DNA of 12,437 nt from Bacillota bacterium (GCA_023411175.1 JAEYPB010000091.1:1-12437), one strand, 5' to 3'. Shown: positions 1 to 7,243, numbered from the stretch's first letter. The notes: generated by a model not told the origin, from the letters alone. Program-made: numbers and translations.

Positions 1-2609
1 CGCCCACACCGGAACCGACGCCGGAGCCAACTCCTGAATCGACGCCGGAGCCGACGGTCACACCGGAAGTCATTCAGCCCGCTCCACCCAAACTTCCTAC
101 ACCTGCACCTACCCCGGAGTTGACGCCGGAACCGACATCCGAACCTACACCGGAGCCCACGCCCGAACCGACACCGGAACCCACGCCCGAACCGACGCCA
201 GCGCCGACGCCAGAGCCGACGCCCGAACCGACGCCGGAGCCGACGCCCGAACCGACGCCGGAACCGACGCCGGAGCCGACGCCTGAACCCACGCCGGAGC
301 CGGAGCCAGCGGTCGCGCTGGCGATGACCGCCGACAAGGGCGAATACAGGCCCGGCGACGAGGTGCGGTTCTCGGTGACGGTTGAAAACAGTGGAGACAT
401 CGCGCTGGAGCGCGTGGATGTCGCTGACGAACTGACCGGCGGGGAGAAGACCATCCGCGACTTGGCGCCCGGCGCCAGCGAGACGGTTTCCTTTGCCTAT
501 AAGATTCCGATGGGCGCCGAGGCCGGGACAATTTCGAACAGCGCGAAGGCCGTGGCGCGGCCGGAGGGCGACTTTGACGAGGTCATCGCGGAAGGCGCCG
601 CCAGCGTAGCGGTGGCTGGGAGCGCCCTCGGCGTTAAAATCGACTTGCCCGCGTCCGCGAAGCCGGGTGACACCGTCACGGCCACGCTGACGATTGAGAA
701 CGGCGGCGCGAAAAACCTGACCGGTTTGAAGGTCAGCGTCGTGCCGGAGGGCGCGAAGGCGGAAGGCGCATCCAAGCGGCTTAACGCCGGCGAGCGCATG
801 ACCGTCTCTTACCGGTATACGCTGCCCGAAGACGAAGTGCCCGGGCCGGTTTCAATGGGCGCGCGCATATCCGCCGCGTCCGGCAAGGAGGCGCTCAAGG
901 CGGACGCCGTTTCAGAGGTCGAAGTCGAGCGCGTTCCCACCCTGAGCGTGATCCAGCAGGCGGCCGGAAATTCCGTCGAGCCGGGCGAGCGGATCGCCTA
1001 TGAGGCGGAAGTGAAAAACGAGGGCAACGTCGCATTGGTCAACATCGAGTGCACGAGTGACCTCTGGGGTATTGTTATCGACCCCGAATCCATCGAGCCG
1101 TCCGGCGGCGGAAAGGTCAGCGCCGAGGCGCTCATCATAAGCCGCCTCGAACCGGGCGAAGCGGTGCGGTATCGCTACGAATACGCGGTGTCGGAATCGG
1201 CGGGCTCCGGGGAATTCCAGAATATCCTGACCGCTTCGGGCAGCGATGCGCTTTCCGGCGGCGCGGTCACCGCCCAGGGGGCCGCGACCGCGGCCATCAA
1301 AGCGGAGCCTTCGCTCGCGCTGCGCATCGCCGCGGACAAGTCGAAGTACGCGCCGGGTGAGGAAATCACCTACACGCTGGTGGCCGAAAATACCGGAAAT
1401 GTGGCGCTTTCCGGCGTAACGATCCGAGATATGGCCGAAGGAATGACCGTTCTGGACATCGAAGCCTCCGACGACGAGGGCGCGGCGCAGGCCGGAGACG
1501 GAGAAGTGCGCCTGCCGCAGCTCTCCTCCGGAGCGACCATCCGCGTGGTCCTCGCCGCCAATGCGCCCGCCGTGGACCTGAGCGATGCAGGCGTCACCGT
1601 GTCCGGAAACCGGTTCGACAGCCCGCTCGTCAACCGCGCGGAGGTCACCGGCAGGATCGCGGATAGCGAAGTGGAAGCCAGCGCCGAGGCGGAGGTTACA
1701 TCCATCGTCACCGGCAACATCGCGCTGGGCGTTGAAGCGGCTTCCGACGCGCAGCGCTACGCGCCCGGCGAGACCGCCCGCGTGCGCGTCCGGGTGTACA
1801 ACGACGGGGACGCCGCAATCGGCCGCGTCGTGGTGGAAAACGATCAGCAGTTCTCCTATAAAGGCAAAAACCGCGCCTCGATGAATGTTGCCGCTTCCGG
1901 CGACAACGCGGTCATCGAGCGGCTGGGGCCCGGCGAGGATGTGACGCTGACCTTCGAGAAGGCCATCCCCGAGGATGAGGCGGCTCCGTCGGTGGATGTG
2001 AGCTGGTTCACCAAGAGCGCCTATGCCAACGCCGGCGCGACGCTGTCGATCCCGGTGGCCCTGCCCATCCCCGCGTCCGTTCAGGTGGAGATGACCGCCG
2101 TTCGGCAGGAATGGAGTGTGTCGGGCGTGATCGTCGGGTTCGACGTCCTCGTCACCAACGACGGCGATCAGGCGCTGTACGCGGTCAACGTGGAAGGCGG
2201 AAACGGCGGTTCCTTCACGGAGGTGCCGGAAGGCGTCGCAGCCGAAGACCACACCGCCCGGATCGATGTGCTCCCGGCGGGCGAAACGATGCGGCTTGGC
2301 TACGAGGTTCCCATTTCTCCCGGGAGCGGAGCGGAAGAAGAGCGCGTTGACCAGCAGATCACCGTCACAGGTTGGGCTGACGAGGCGCAGACGGACTCTG
2401 TGACCACCTTTGCCAGCGCGGGTGTCGTGCTTAAGCGGCCGGAACCCACGCCTACACCCGAACCGTCTTTCACGCCGGAGCCCACGGCGGCGCCCAGCCC
2501 CGCGCCCACCCCAAGCCGGCTGCCGATCAACGTTTTGATCATAGGCCTTGCGGCGCTCGCGCTGTTCGGCGCGATCGGGCTCATGGTGATGGCGCGGCGC
2601 AAGCAGTAG
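1..2609 (+). CDS. Multi-module surface protein with TPEP stalk and C-terminal membrane anchor (5' end missing)
   Basis: The frame is open from the left edge (first full codon at base 3) to TAG at 2607-2609, so 868 residues are visible and the true start lies upstream. The visible N-terminus is a Pro/Thr/Glu stalk (to about base 311). Six divergent modules of roughly 100-135 residues follow, starting near bases 312, 630, 939, 1314, 1719 and 2079. Each opens with a variant of 'Y-x-PGE-x-(V/I)-x-(Y/F)-x-(V/L)-x-V-x-N-x-G-(D/N)-x-A-L', the pattern of CARDB/DUF11-type beta-sandwich repeats. A second Pro-rich linker (about 2442-2517) leads to a hydrophobic helix (about 2520-2594) and an RRKQ tail, the topology of an extracellular protein held by one C-terminal membrane segment. 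There is no LPXTG motif. The likely role is structural or adhesive at the cell surface; no enzymatic motif is visible. The module family is inferred from pattern, not from a search. Confidence 0.85.
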   Translation, partial: PTPEPTPEPTPESTPEPTVTPEVIQPAPPKLPTPAPTPELTPEPTSEPTPEPTPEPTPEPTPEPTPAPTPEPTPEPTPEPTPEPTPEPTPEPTPEPTPEPEPAVALAMTADKGEYRPGDEVRFSVTVENSGDIALERVDVADELTGGEKTIRDLAPGASETVSFAYKIPMGAEAGTISNSAKAVARPEGDFDEVIAEGAASVAVAGSALGVKIDLPASAKPGDTVTATLTIENGGAKNLTGLKVSVVPEGAKAEGASKRLNAGERMTVSYRYTLPEDEVPGPVSMGARISAASGKEALKADAVSEVEVERVPTLSVIQQAAGNSVEPGERIAYEAEVKNEGNVALVNIECTSDLWGIVIDPESIEPSGGGKVSAEALIISRLEPGEAVRYRYEYAVSESAGSGEFQNILTASGSDALSGGAVTAQGAATAAIKAEPSLALRIAADKSKYAPGEEITYTLVAENTGNVALSGVTIRDMAEGMTVLDIEASDDEGAAQAGDGEVRLPQLSSGATIRVVLAANAPAVDLSDAGVTVSGNRFDSPLVNRAEVTGRIADSEVEASAEAEVTSIVTGNIALGVEAASDAQRYAPGETARVRVRVYNDGDAAIGRVVVENDQQFSYKGKNRASMNVAASGDNAVIERLGPGEDVTLTFEKAIPEDEAAPSVDVSWFTKSAYANAGATLSIPVALPIPASVQVEMTAVRQEWSVSGVIVGFDVLVTNDGDQALYAVNVEGGNGGSFTEVPEGVAAEDHTARIDVLPAGETMRLGYEVPISPGSGAEEERVDQQITVTGWADEAQTDSVTTFASAGVVLKRPEPTPTPEPSFTPEPTAAPSPAPTPSRLPINVLIIGLAALALFGAIGLMVMARRKQ
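123..302 (+). repeat. Degenerate 12-bp tandem repeat encoding (TPEP)15
   Basis: Fifteen consecutive four-codon units occur here, 13 of them exactly Thr-Pro-Glu-Pro (the others are TSEP and TPAP). The DNA unit is close to ACGCCGGAGCCG with third-position variation. Similar but interrupted units continue upstream to base 3. The repeat codes for an extended, rigid stalk typical of Gram-positive surface proteins. Long open frames on the opposite strand (Gly-Val-Gly-Ser runs) are by-products of the repeat. Copy number could vary by slippage between strains. Confidence 0.9.
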
Positions 2610-2645
2610 ACGCACGACCTAAATCAAAGCTTGAAAAGCCACGTC

Positions 2646-2685
2646 CGTCCGGGCGCCGCGTTTCGCGACGCCCGGACGCTTTGTT
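2646..2685 (+). terminator. Rho-independent terminator after the surface protein gene
   Basis: A perfect 10-bp stem pairs CGTCCGGGCG (2646-2655) with CGCCCGGACG (2669-2678). It continues through one C/A mismatch into a CGCG-TTT-CGCG inner hairpin (2657-2667). A short T-rich tail (CTTTGTT) follows. It lies 37 bp after the stop codon and separates the surface protein gene from the epimerase gene. Confidence 0.8.
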
Positions 2686-2702
2686 CCCCGCGGGCGCGCA
2701 AG

Positions 2703-2760
2703 GATGCGCTTGGGTTTTCTCTCCCTGAGGCTTTACCTCGGAAGGTACATCATTGCATCC
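2703..2760. other. Intergenic inverted repeats; possible structured element
   Basis: GGATGC (2703-2708) pairs with GCATCC (2755-2760). Inside this, GAGG (2727-2730) can pair with CCTC (2736-2739), or TACCT (2734-2738) with AGGTA (2743-2747) around a CGGA tetraloop. The two inner hairpins exclude each other. The element sits between a terminator and the downstream promoter, so it is unclear whether or from which strand it would be transcribed. It matches no RNA family that I recognise. Confidence 0.25.
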
Positions 2761-2813
2761 GCTCAGCATAAACGGTTCACGATTCTCGCCAACGCGCCTG
2801 CCTTGCGGTGCGA

Positions 2814-2843
2814 TTGACAGCCGCGCGCTCCAGGTGTCATAAT
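2814..2843 (+). promoter_or_regulatory. Sigma-A-type promoter of the epimerase gene
   Basis: A perfect -35 box TTGACA (2814-2819) is followed by an 18-bp spacer and a -10 box CATAAT (2838-2843), five of six bases matching TATAAT. The predicted start near 2850 would give a leader of about 28 nt that contains the AGGAGG site at 2866-2871. Confidence 0.75.
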
Positions 2844-2877
2844 AGGCGAAAGAACGGCGAATAACAGGAGGACGGCT

Positions 2878-3699
2878 GTGAACACAATCGAGATTCGGGA
2901 AGGGTCGCTCCGAGCTCGCATTTACCCTGACTACGGCGGCATGCTGGGAAAGCTGACGCTGGGCGGCGTCGAGGTGCTCCATCTGGATGAGGCGCGCCTC
3001 GCGCAAGGGGCGGTGCTGGCGGGCGGAAATCCGGTTTTGTTTCCCTTTCCCAGCCGCACGCAGGGCGACCGGTATGAACTGGACGGGCAGAATTACCGCA
3101 TGCCCTTTCACGGGTTGGTACGGGATTCGGCCTTCGGCGTGGAGTCGGCCCGGGAAACCGGCGCAACGCTCGTTCGAACGGGCTGCCGGGAGTGGCGCCG
3201 CGACTGTTACCCCTTTGATTTCACGCTGCGCCTTGATTATGCGCTGGAAGGCGGCGCGCTGCGCATGACGGCCCTCGTCGAAAACGGCGAAGACCGGCCG
3301 ATGCCTCATGCCTTTGGTTGGCATCCGTACTTTACCACCACGGACAAGGCGCGCGTGCGCATTGCACCCAACATGGCCTATTGCGAAAAGTGGGACGATT
3401 CCGGCAAGGCACCAATCCCGCCGGAGCGCGCCGAAATCGCGCACCCGGCGGACTATGTGATGAGCCGCCGAACGTGCGGCGTGGCGGAGATCGTGTCGCC
3501 CGCCGACGGGTACGGCGCGCGCATCCGCTCCTGCGAGGCGTTTCGCGCACTGGTGGTCTGCACGCTGTTTCCCGGCACCACCTGCGTGGAGCCCTGGATC
3601 GCGCTGCCCAACGCGGCCAACACGCGGGAAGACCTCGTCTGGGTGCCGCCCCGTTCGCAGGCGCGGTACGATTGCTTCATCGAGCCGTACCTGCTCTGA
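2878..3699 (+). CDS. Aldose 1-epimerase family protein (galactose mutarotase-like)
   Basis: The 273-residue protein belongs to the galactose mutarotase-like fold. These enzymes interconvert alpha and beta anomers of aldoses or sugar phosphates in the cytoplasm; no signal peptide is present. Family hallmarks are the 'GGNPVLFPFPSR' segment (residues 49-60), 'HGLVRD' with His78, 'GWHPYF' with the expected acid His149, and 'EPW' with the expected base Glu238. It is shorter than classical GalM (about 340 residues) and closer in length to the YeaD or LacX-like branch, so the exact sugar is unknown. The start is GTG at 2878, chosen because a perfect AGGAGG (2866-2871) lies 6 nt upstream and no better start is present. 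The gene has its own promoter and no operon partner. Confidence 0.88.
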   Translation: MNTIEIREGSLRARIYPDYGGMLGKLTLGGVEVLHLDEARLAQGAVLAGGNPVLFPFPSRTQGDRYELDGQNYRMPFHGLVRDSAFGVESARETGATLVRTGCREWRRDCYPFDFTLRLDYALEGGALRMTALVENGEDRPMPHAFGWHPYFTTTDKARVRIAPNMAYCEKWDDSGKAPIPPERAEIAHPADYVMSRRTCGVAEIVSPADGYGARIRSCEAFRALVVCTLFPGTTCVEPWIALPNAANTREDLVWVPPRSQARYDCFIEPYLL

Positions 3700-3701
3700 G
3701 G

Positions 3702-3725
3702 GCAAAAATAACGTTGTTCTTTTGC
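3702..3725. repeat. Inverted repeat overlapping the Moco operon promoter
   Basis: GCAAAA (3702-3707) and TTTTGC (3720-3725) are perfectly complementary, with AAC/GTT pairs (3710-3712 and 3716-3718) inside. The repeat begins 3 bp after the epimerase stop and covers the putative -35 box of the next gene. It could be a weak terminator or an operator site. It lacks a following T-tract, and no known operator consensus was recognised. Confidence 0.3.
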
Positions 3726-3742
3726 GCGAATAATGATATGAT
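3714..3742 (+). promoter_or_regulatory. Putative promoter of the Moco operon
   Basis: TTGTTC (3714-3719; only TTG matches the consensus) is separated by 17 bp from TATGAT (3737-3742, five of six). The start predicted from this -10 box is 6-7 bp downstream, which falls on or beside the ATG at 3749. An alternative -10, AATAAT (3729-3734), would give a leader of about 8 nt. The AT-rich patch stands out from the G+C-rich surroundings. Confidence 0.5.
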
Positions 3743-3748
3743 GGGGCC

Positions 3749-4774
3749 ATGAAGCTGATAGAGACAAAAAACGCGGTCGGTCACGTATTGTGCCACGACC
3801 TGACGCGCATCGTACCCGGGGAAATGAAGGGCCCGCAGTTCCGAAAGGGCCATGTGGTGACCGAAGAAGACATCCCGATGCTCCTGTCGATGGGCAAGGA
3901 GCACCTCTACGTGTGGACGCTCGAGGAGGGCATGCTGCACGAGGACGACGCCGCGGCGCGGCTGGCGAGGGTGCTCGCCGGACCGGGCATGCGGCTGTCC
4001 GAGCCGCAGGAGGGCAAGATCGAGCTCACCGCAGAATATGACGGGCTGTTCCGGGTAGACGCGGAGCGGCTTTTCCGGATCAACGCCATCGAAGGCGTGA
4101 TGGCCGCGACGCGGCACGATTTCTTTCCGGTTCATGCCGGAGACAAGCTGTGCGGCACCCGCGTGATCCCGCTGGTCATCGAAGAGGAGCGCATTTTGGA
4201 GGCCGAGCGCGCCGCGGGCGATGCGCCGGTGCTCTCACTTATGCCCTATAGGCCGATGAAGGCCGGCATCGTCACCACCGGAAACGAGGTGTTTTCCGGG
4301 CGCATTCAGGACGCGTTCACGCCGGTGGTAGTGGAAAAGCTCCGCGCCGTGGGCATTGAGGCGCGGTTTTTCGAGAAGTCGGACGACCGGAAGGAATCGA
4401 TCGTCCAAGCCATCCGTTCGGTGCGGGATCAGGGCGCGGAGTTGGTGGTCTGCACCGGCGGCATGAGCGTTGACCCGGACGACAGGACCCCCGCCGCGAT
4501 CCGCCTGAGCGGCGCGGAGATCGTCACCTACGGCGCGCCGGTGCTGCCGGGCGCCATGTTCCTCTTCGGGTATTATTCGGACGGAACCCCGGTGATGGGG
4601 CTGCCCGGCTGCGTCATGTACGCGGCGGCCACGATTTTTGACATCATCCTGCCGCGCATCGCGGCGGGTGTCCGCGTTGATAAGCTGGACTTCGTTCGGC
4701 TGGGACCGGGCGGGCTTTGCCTCGGCTGCAAGCCCTGCAGGTATCCCGACTGCAGCTTCGGAAAATTTGCGTAG
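3749..4774 (+). CDS. MoeA-related molybdopterin-binding protein with Cys-rich C-terminus
   Basis: The 341-residue protein carries an N-terminal region (about 1-165) of uncertain fold, then a MoCF/MoeA-type molybdopterin-binding domain. Visible motifs are 'GIVTTGNEVFSG' (173-184), 'CTGGMSVDPDD' (235-245), 'VLPGAM' (265-270) and 'GLPGC' (284-288), the last replacing the GLPGNP of MoeA. The C-terminus is a conserved-looking Cys cluster, C324-x2-C327-x2-C330-x4-C335 followed by SFGK, rather than the MoeA C-terminal beta-barrel. Family knowledge places it in molybdopterin binding or molybdate insertion; the tail could bind a metal or Fe-S centre. The ATG at 3749 is preceded only by GGGGCC, too close to be a normal ribosome binding site. 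It is the first gene of the operon, and the MogA-type gene follows after 13 nt. It could substitute for MoeA or sense Moco. Confidence 0.82.
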   Translation: MKLIETKNAVGHVLCHDLTRIVPGEMKGPQFRKGHVVTEEDIPMLLSMGKEHLYVWTLEEGMLHEDDAAARLARVLAGPGMRLSEPQEGKIELTAEYDGLFRVDAERLFRINAIEGVMAATRHDFFPVHAGDKLCGTRVIPLVIEEERILEAERAAGDAPVLSLMPYRPMKAGIVTTGNEVFSGRIQDAFTPVVVEKLRAVGIEARFFEKSDDRKESIVQAIRSVRDQGAELVVCTGGMSVDPDDRTPAAIRLSGAEIVTYGAPVLPGAMFLFGYYSDGTPVMGLPGCVMYAAATIFDIILPRIAAGVRVDKLDFVRLGPGGLCLGCKPCRYPDCSFGKFA

Positions 4775-4787
4775 GGGGGCGGGACGG

Positions 4788-5294
4788 ATGTACAAGGCGA
4801 TCGTCGTCACGGTCAGCGACCGCTGCTTTCGCGGCGAGCGGACGGACGAATCCGGCCCGGCCGTCCGTGAAATGCTCTTGGAGGCTGGCTTTCGGGTTTC
4901 GCGCCTCATGGTGACGCCCGACGAGCGGCCGGAAATCGAGCGCGCGCTGATTGAGGGCTCGGAAGAAGCCGACCTGATCGTGACCACCGGCGGCACCGGG
5001 TTTTCGCTGCGTGACGTGACGCCCGAGGCCACCGAAGCGGTGTGCGGCCGCATGGCTCCGGGCATCGCCGAGGCGATGCGGGCGGCCAGCCTCAAAATAA
5101 CGTCCCGGGCGATGCTGTCCCGGGCCACGGCGGGGATTCGCGGGCGCTGCCTGATCGTGAACTTGCCCGGAAGCGTGCGTGCTGCGCAGGAAAACCTCGC
5201 GGCAGTCGTCGACACGCTGCCGCATGGCATTGACATGCTGCGGGGCGGAGACCACCCGGTTCCGCCGCGAAAAGACGGGAACCTGGAGGGCTGA
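4788..5294 (+). CDS. mog: MogA/MoaB-family molybdopterin adenylyltransferase
   Basis: The 168-residue protein is the single MoCF domain of the MogA/MoaB family, which adenylylates molybdopterin before metal insertion. Motifs seen are 'TVSDRCFRGERTDESGP' (8-24), 'TTGGTG' (66-71) with 'RDVTPEAT' (75-82), 'NLPGS' (125-129) and 'HGIDML' (146-151). The length fits MoaB/MogA proteins. The frame is open much further upstream, but the ATG at 4788 is chosen. It lies just after the previous stop (TAG 4772-4774), has a purine-rich GGGGGCGGGACGG region before it, and begins exactly where family homology starts. The stop TGA is immediately followed by the moaA ATG. MogA and MoaB cannot be separated by motif alone. 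Confidence 0.87.
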   Translation: MYKAIVVTVSDRCFRGERTDESGPAVREMLLEAGFRVSRLMVTPDERPEIERALIEGSEEADLIVTTGGTGFSLRDVTPEATEAVCGRMAPGIAEAMRAASLKITSRAMLSRATAGIRGRCLIVNLPGSVRAAQENLAAVVDTLPHGIDMLRGGDHPVPPRKDGNLEG

Positions 5295-6233
5295 ATGCTC
5301 GATCTATTGGGTAGGACGGTCAGGTACCTGAGACTGTCCGTAACCGGCGCGTGCGACTACCGCTGCGCCTACTGCATGCCCTCCCGCATGAAGGCATGGG
5401 AAGGACCAAGCCTTGCTGCGGAGGAGTTTGTGGAAATCGCGCGGCAGGCCGCGGCGCTGGGCGTGACCAAGGTTCGGCTGACCGGGGGCGAGCCGCTCGT
5501 TCGCAGTGATATCCTGGACATTTGCCGCGGCATCTCGGCGCTGGACGGGGTTGAAAAGCTGTGCGTCACCACCAACGGCGCACGGCTCAAGGCGATGGCG
5601 GGCGAACTGCGCTCGGCGGGGGTTGGGTGCGTCAACATCTCCCTCGACAGCCTGAAGCCGGACAGGTACCGCGAAATCAGCGGCACGGGCGAGCTTTCCC
5701 GCGCACTCGAGGGCCTCGATGCGGCGCTTGCCGCCGGGTTTGAAAAGGTCAAGATCAATGCGGTTCTGATCGGCGGCATAAACGACGACGAGATTCCGGA
5801 TTTTGTGGAACTGACCCGGAACCAGCCCATTGAAGTGCGCTTTATCGAGTTGATGCCCATCGGCCCCTGCGCGGCCTGGCCCAGGGGGCGTTTCCTTTCG
5901 GCGCAGGCGGTGCTGGATCGCTGCCCGGGGTTTGAGGCCGTCGGGCGATCGGGGGTTGCGCAGCGGTATAAAATGCCGGGATACGCGGGTATGGTCGGGC
6001 TGATCCGCCCCATTTCCGGCTGCTTCTGTGCGGAATGCGACCGCATCCGCGTGACATCGGACGGCATGCTGAAGCCCTGCCTGCACGGCCGGGAGGAGAT
6101 TTCGCTTAAAGGGCTCACCGGCGCCGCCCTCCGGGAAGCGATCGCCCAGGGCATCCTCGCCAAGCCCCGCGCCCACGCGCTGGACGAGGGCGCAAGCCGC
6201 TCGGCGCGGCCGATGAACGCGATCGGGGGATGA
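5295..6233 (+). CDS. moaA: GTP 3',8-cyclase MoaA (radical SAM)
   Basis: MoaA is the radical-SAM enzyme that converts GTP to 3',8-cyclo-7,8-dihydroGTP, the first step of Moco synthesis. The N-terminal 4Fe-4S/SAM site is C20-x3-C24-x2-C27 ('CDYRCAYC'), and 'TGGEPLVR' (63-70) and 'NISLDSL' (114-120) are standard radical-SAM strands. The C-terminal, GTP-binding 4Fe-4S cluster has C245-x2-C248-x13-C262. The protein ends in the double glycine 'AIGG', which is conserved and functionally important in MoaA. The length (312 residues) is slightly under the E. coli enzyme (329). The ATG directly abuts the previous TGA, with GGAGGG (5285-5290) upstream, and the stop overlaps the moaC ATG as ATGA. All key residues are present. 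Confidence 0.96.
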   Translation: MLDLLGRTVRYLRLSVTGACDYRCAYCMPSRMKAWEGPSLAAEEFVEIARQAAALGVTKVRLTGGEPLVRSDILDICRGISALDGVEKLCVTTNGARLKAMAGELRSAGVGCVNISLDSLKPDRYREISGTGELSRALEGLDAALAAGFEKVKINAVLIGGINDDEIPDFVELTRNQPIEVRFIELMPIGPCAAWPRGRFLSAQAVLDRCPGFEAVGRSGVAQRYKMPGYAGMVGLIRPISGCFCAECDRIRVTSDGMLKPCLHGREEISLKGLTGAALREAIAQGILAKPRAHALDEGASRSARPMNAIGG

Positions 6234-6721
6234 ATGTGGACAGAGAACTGACCCACATCGGCGCGGAGGGGCGCGCGCGGATGGTGGATGTGACCGAAAA
6301 AGCGCCCTCCGTCCGCGAGGCGACCGCGGAGGGCTTCGTTCGGATGGAACCGGAGACGCTCCGGCTGATCCTCTCCGGCGGTGTCAAAAAGGGCGACGTG
6401 CTGGCGGTGGCGCAGGTGGCGGGCATCATGGCCGCCAAGAGGACCCACGAACTGATCCCCATGTGCCACCCGCTGATGCTGACCGGCGCGGACATCTCCT
6501 TTGAGCCGTCCGACGCGCCGACGGGCATCCTGATCCGCGCGACGGTGCGCGTGAAGGGGGAGACCGGCGTCGAGATGGAAGCTCTGACGGCGGTTTCGGC
6601 GGCGGCGCTGACGATCTACGACATGGCGAAAGCCGTCGAAAAGGGAATGACCATCACAAACATCCGGCTCGTCCGGAAATCTGGCGGAAAGAGCGGCGAT
6701 TATCAACGAACAGAAGCGTGA
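6230..6721 (+). CDS. moaC: Cyclic pyranopterin monophosphate synthase MoaC
   Basis: MoaC rearranges 3',8-cyclo-dihydroGTP to cyclic pyranopterin monophosphate, directly after MoaA. The 163-residue protein matches the usual length (E. coli 161). It has the family motifs 'MVDVTEK' (18-24), 'MCHPL' (78-82), 'GVEMEALT' (113-120), and 'YDMAKA' (130-135) with Asp131 and Lys134 at the positions expected for catalytic Asp128/Lys131 of E. coli. The ATG at 6230 overlaps the moaA stop (ATGA). A GGGGG run touches this ATG, so initiation at the in-frame GTG at 6236 is possible and would remove two residues. Coupled translation with moaA is likely. The stop overlaps the GTG start of the next gene. Confidence 0.95.
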   Translation: MNVDRELTHIGAEGRARMVDVTEKAPSVREATAEGFVRMEPETLRLILSGGVKKGDVLAVAQVAGIMAAKRTHELIPMCHPLMLTGADISFEPSDAPTGILIRATVRVKGETGVEMEALTAVSAAALTIYDMAKAVEKGMTITNIRLVRKSGGKSGDYQRTEA

Positions 6722-7164
6722 CGGGGCGCGTCGTATCGGTCAACGTCAGCGACGTCAAGGGTGTGCCCAAACATGAAGTCGAAGCGATTCACCTGGTCGA
6801 GGGGCATGGCGTCCAGGGCGACGCTCATGCCGGTGCTTGGCACCGGCAGGTGAGTCTCCTGGCGGAGGAGAGCATCGACAGGATGCGCGCGCTGGGGCTG
6901 AACGGCCTCGCCCGCGGCGCGTTCGGCGAAAACATCAACACCTTTGGCCTTGATCTGTGCGCGCTCCCGGTGGGCACGCGGCTCAGGGCCGGAGAAACAG
7001 TGCTTGAGATCACGCAGATCGGCAAGGAGTGCCACAACGGCGGCTGCGCCATCCGGCAGGCCACCGGCAAGTGCGTCATGCCCACCGACGGCGTGTTCGC
7101 GGTCGTAATTATGGGCGGAATCTTGCGGGCGGGCGACGAGATCGAAATCCTTCGGGAACGCTGA
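6718..7164 (+). CDS. MOSC domain-containing protein
   Basis: The 148-residue protein is a stand-alone MOSC domain, the fold found at the C-terminus of Moco sulfurases and in YiiM-like proteins that bind Moco or reduce N-hydroxylated substrates. Diagnostic stretches are 'GDAHAGAWHRQVSLL' (34-48), 'GAFGENI' (67-73) and 'IGKECHNGGC' (101-110) with conserved Cys105 and Cys110. The start is GTG at 6718, overlapping the moaC stop as GTGA, which implies translational coupling; the family sequence begins there. Its place at the end of a Moco operon supports a role in Moco maturation or delivery, for example sulfur transfer, but the reaction is not known from sequence. A strong terminator follows about 80 bp after the stop. 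Confidence 0.88.
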   Translation: MTGRVVSVNVSDVKGVPKHEVEAIHLVEGHGVQGDAHAGAWHRQVSLLAEESIDRMRALGLNGLARGAFGENINTFGLDLCALPVGTRLRAGETVLEITQIGKECHNGGCAIRQATGKCVMPTDGVFAVVIMGGILRAGDEIEILRER

Positions 7165-7243
7165 GGAATCGTCGAAAAACAGTTGCGCTTGAAGCGAAAT
7201 TCCGTTTGGCTTTGCCGATGAGGTTATCCCCAAGAAGCTAAAT

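Noticed and set aside
74..531. Minus-strand frames rich in Gly-Val-Gly-Ser or Arg/Ala-Ser opposite the TPEP stalk
   Set aside because: They are by-products of the repeat and of high G+C; they have no ribosome binding site or family resemblance.
2505..2609. Sortase LPXTG-type anchor at the surface protein C-terminus
   Set aside because: LPIN sits directly on the hydrophobic segment and no LPXTG-like motif is present; simple membrane anchoring is the better reading.
912..2615. 567-codon minus-strand frame opposite the surface protein
   Set aside because: Its composition is His/Arg/Gly-rich without motifs, and the plus-strand modules are clearly the coding frame.
2749..2766. Similarity of CATTGCATCCGCTC to the 3' end of the tetrahydrofolate riboswitch as I remember it
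   Set aside because: The matching 5' half is absent, and the segment lies upstream of the promoter of a sugar epimerase gene.
3700..3748. Possible ModE-type molybdate operator before the Moco operon
   Set aside because: Only fragments such as ATAACG are present; the paired half-sites and spacing of a ModE box are not seen.
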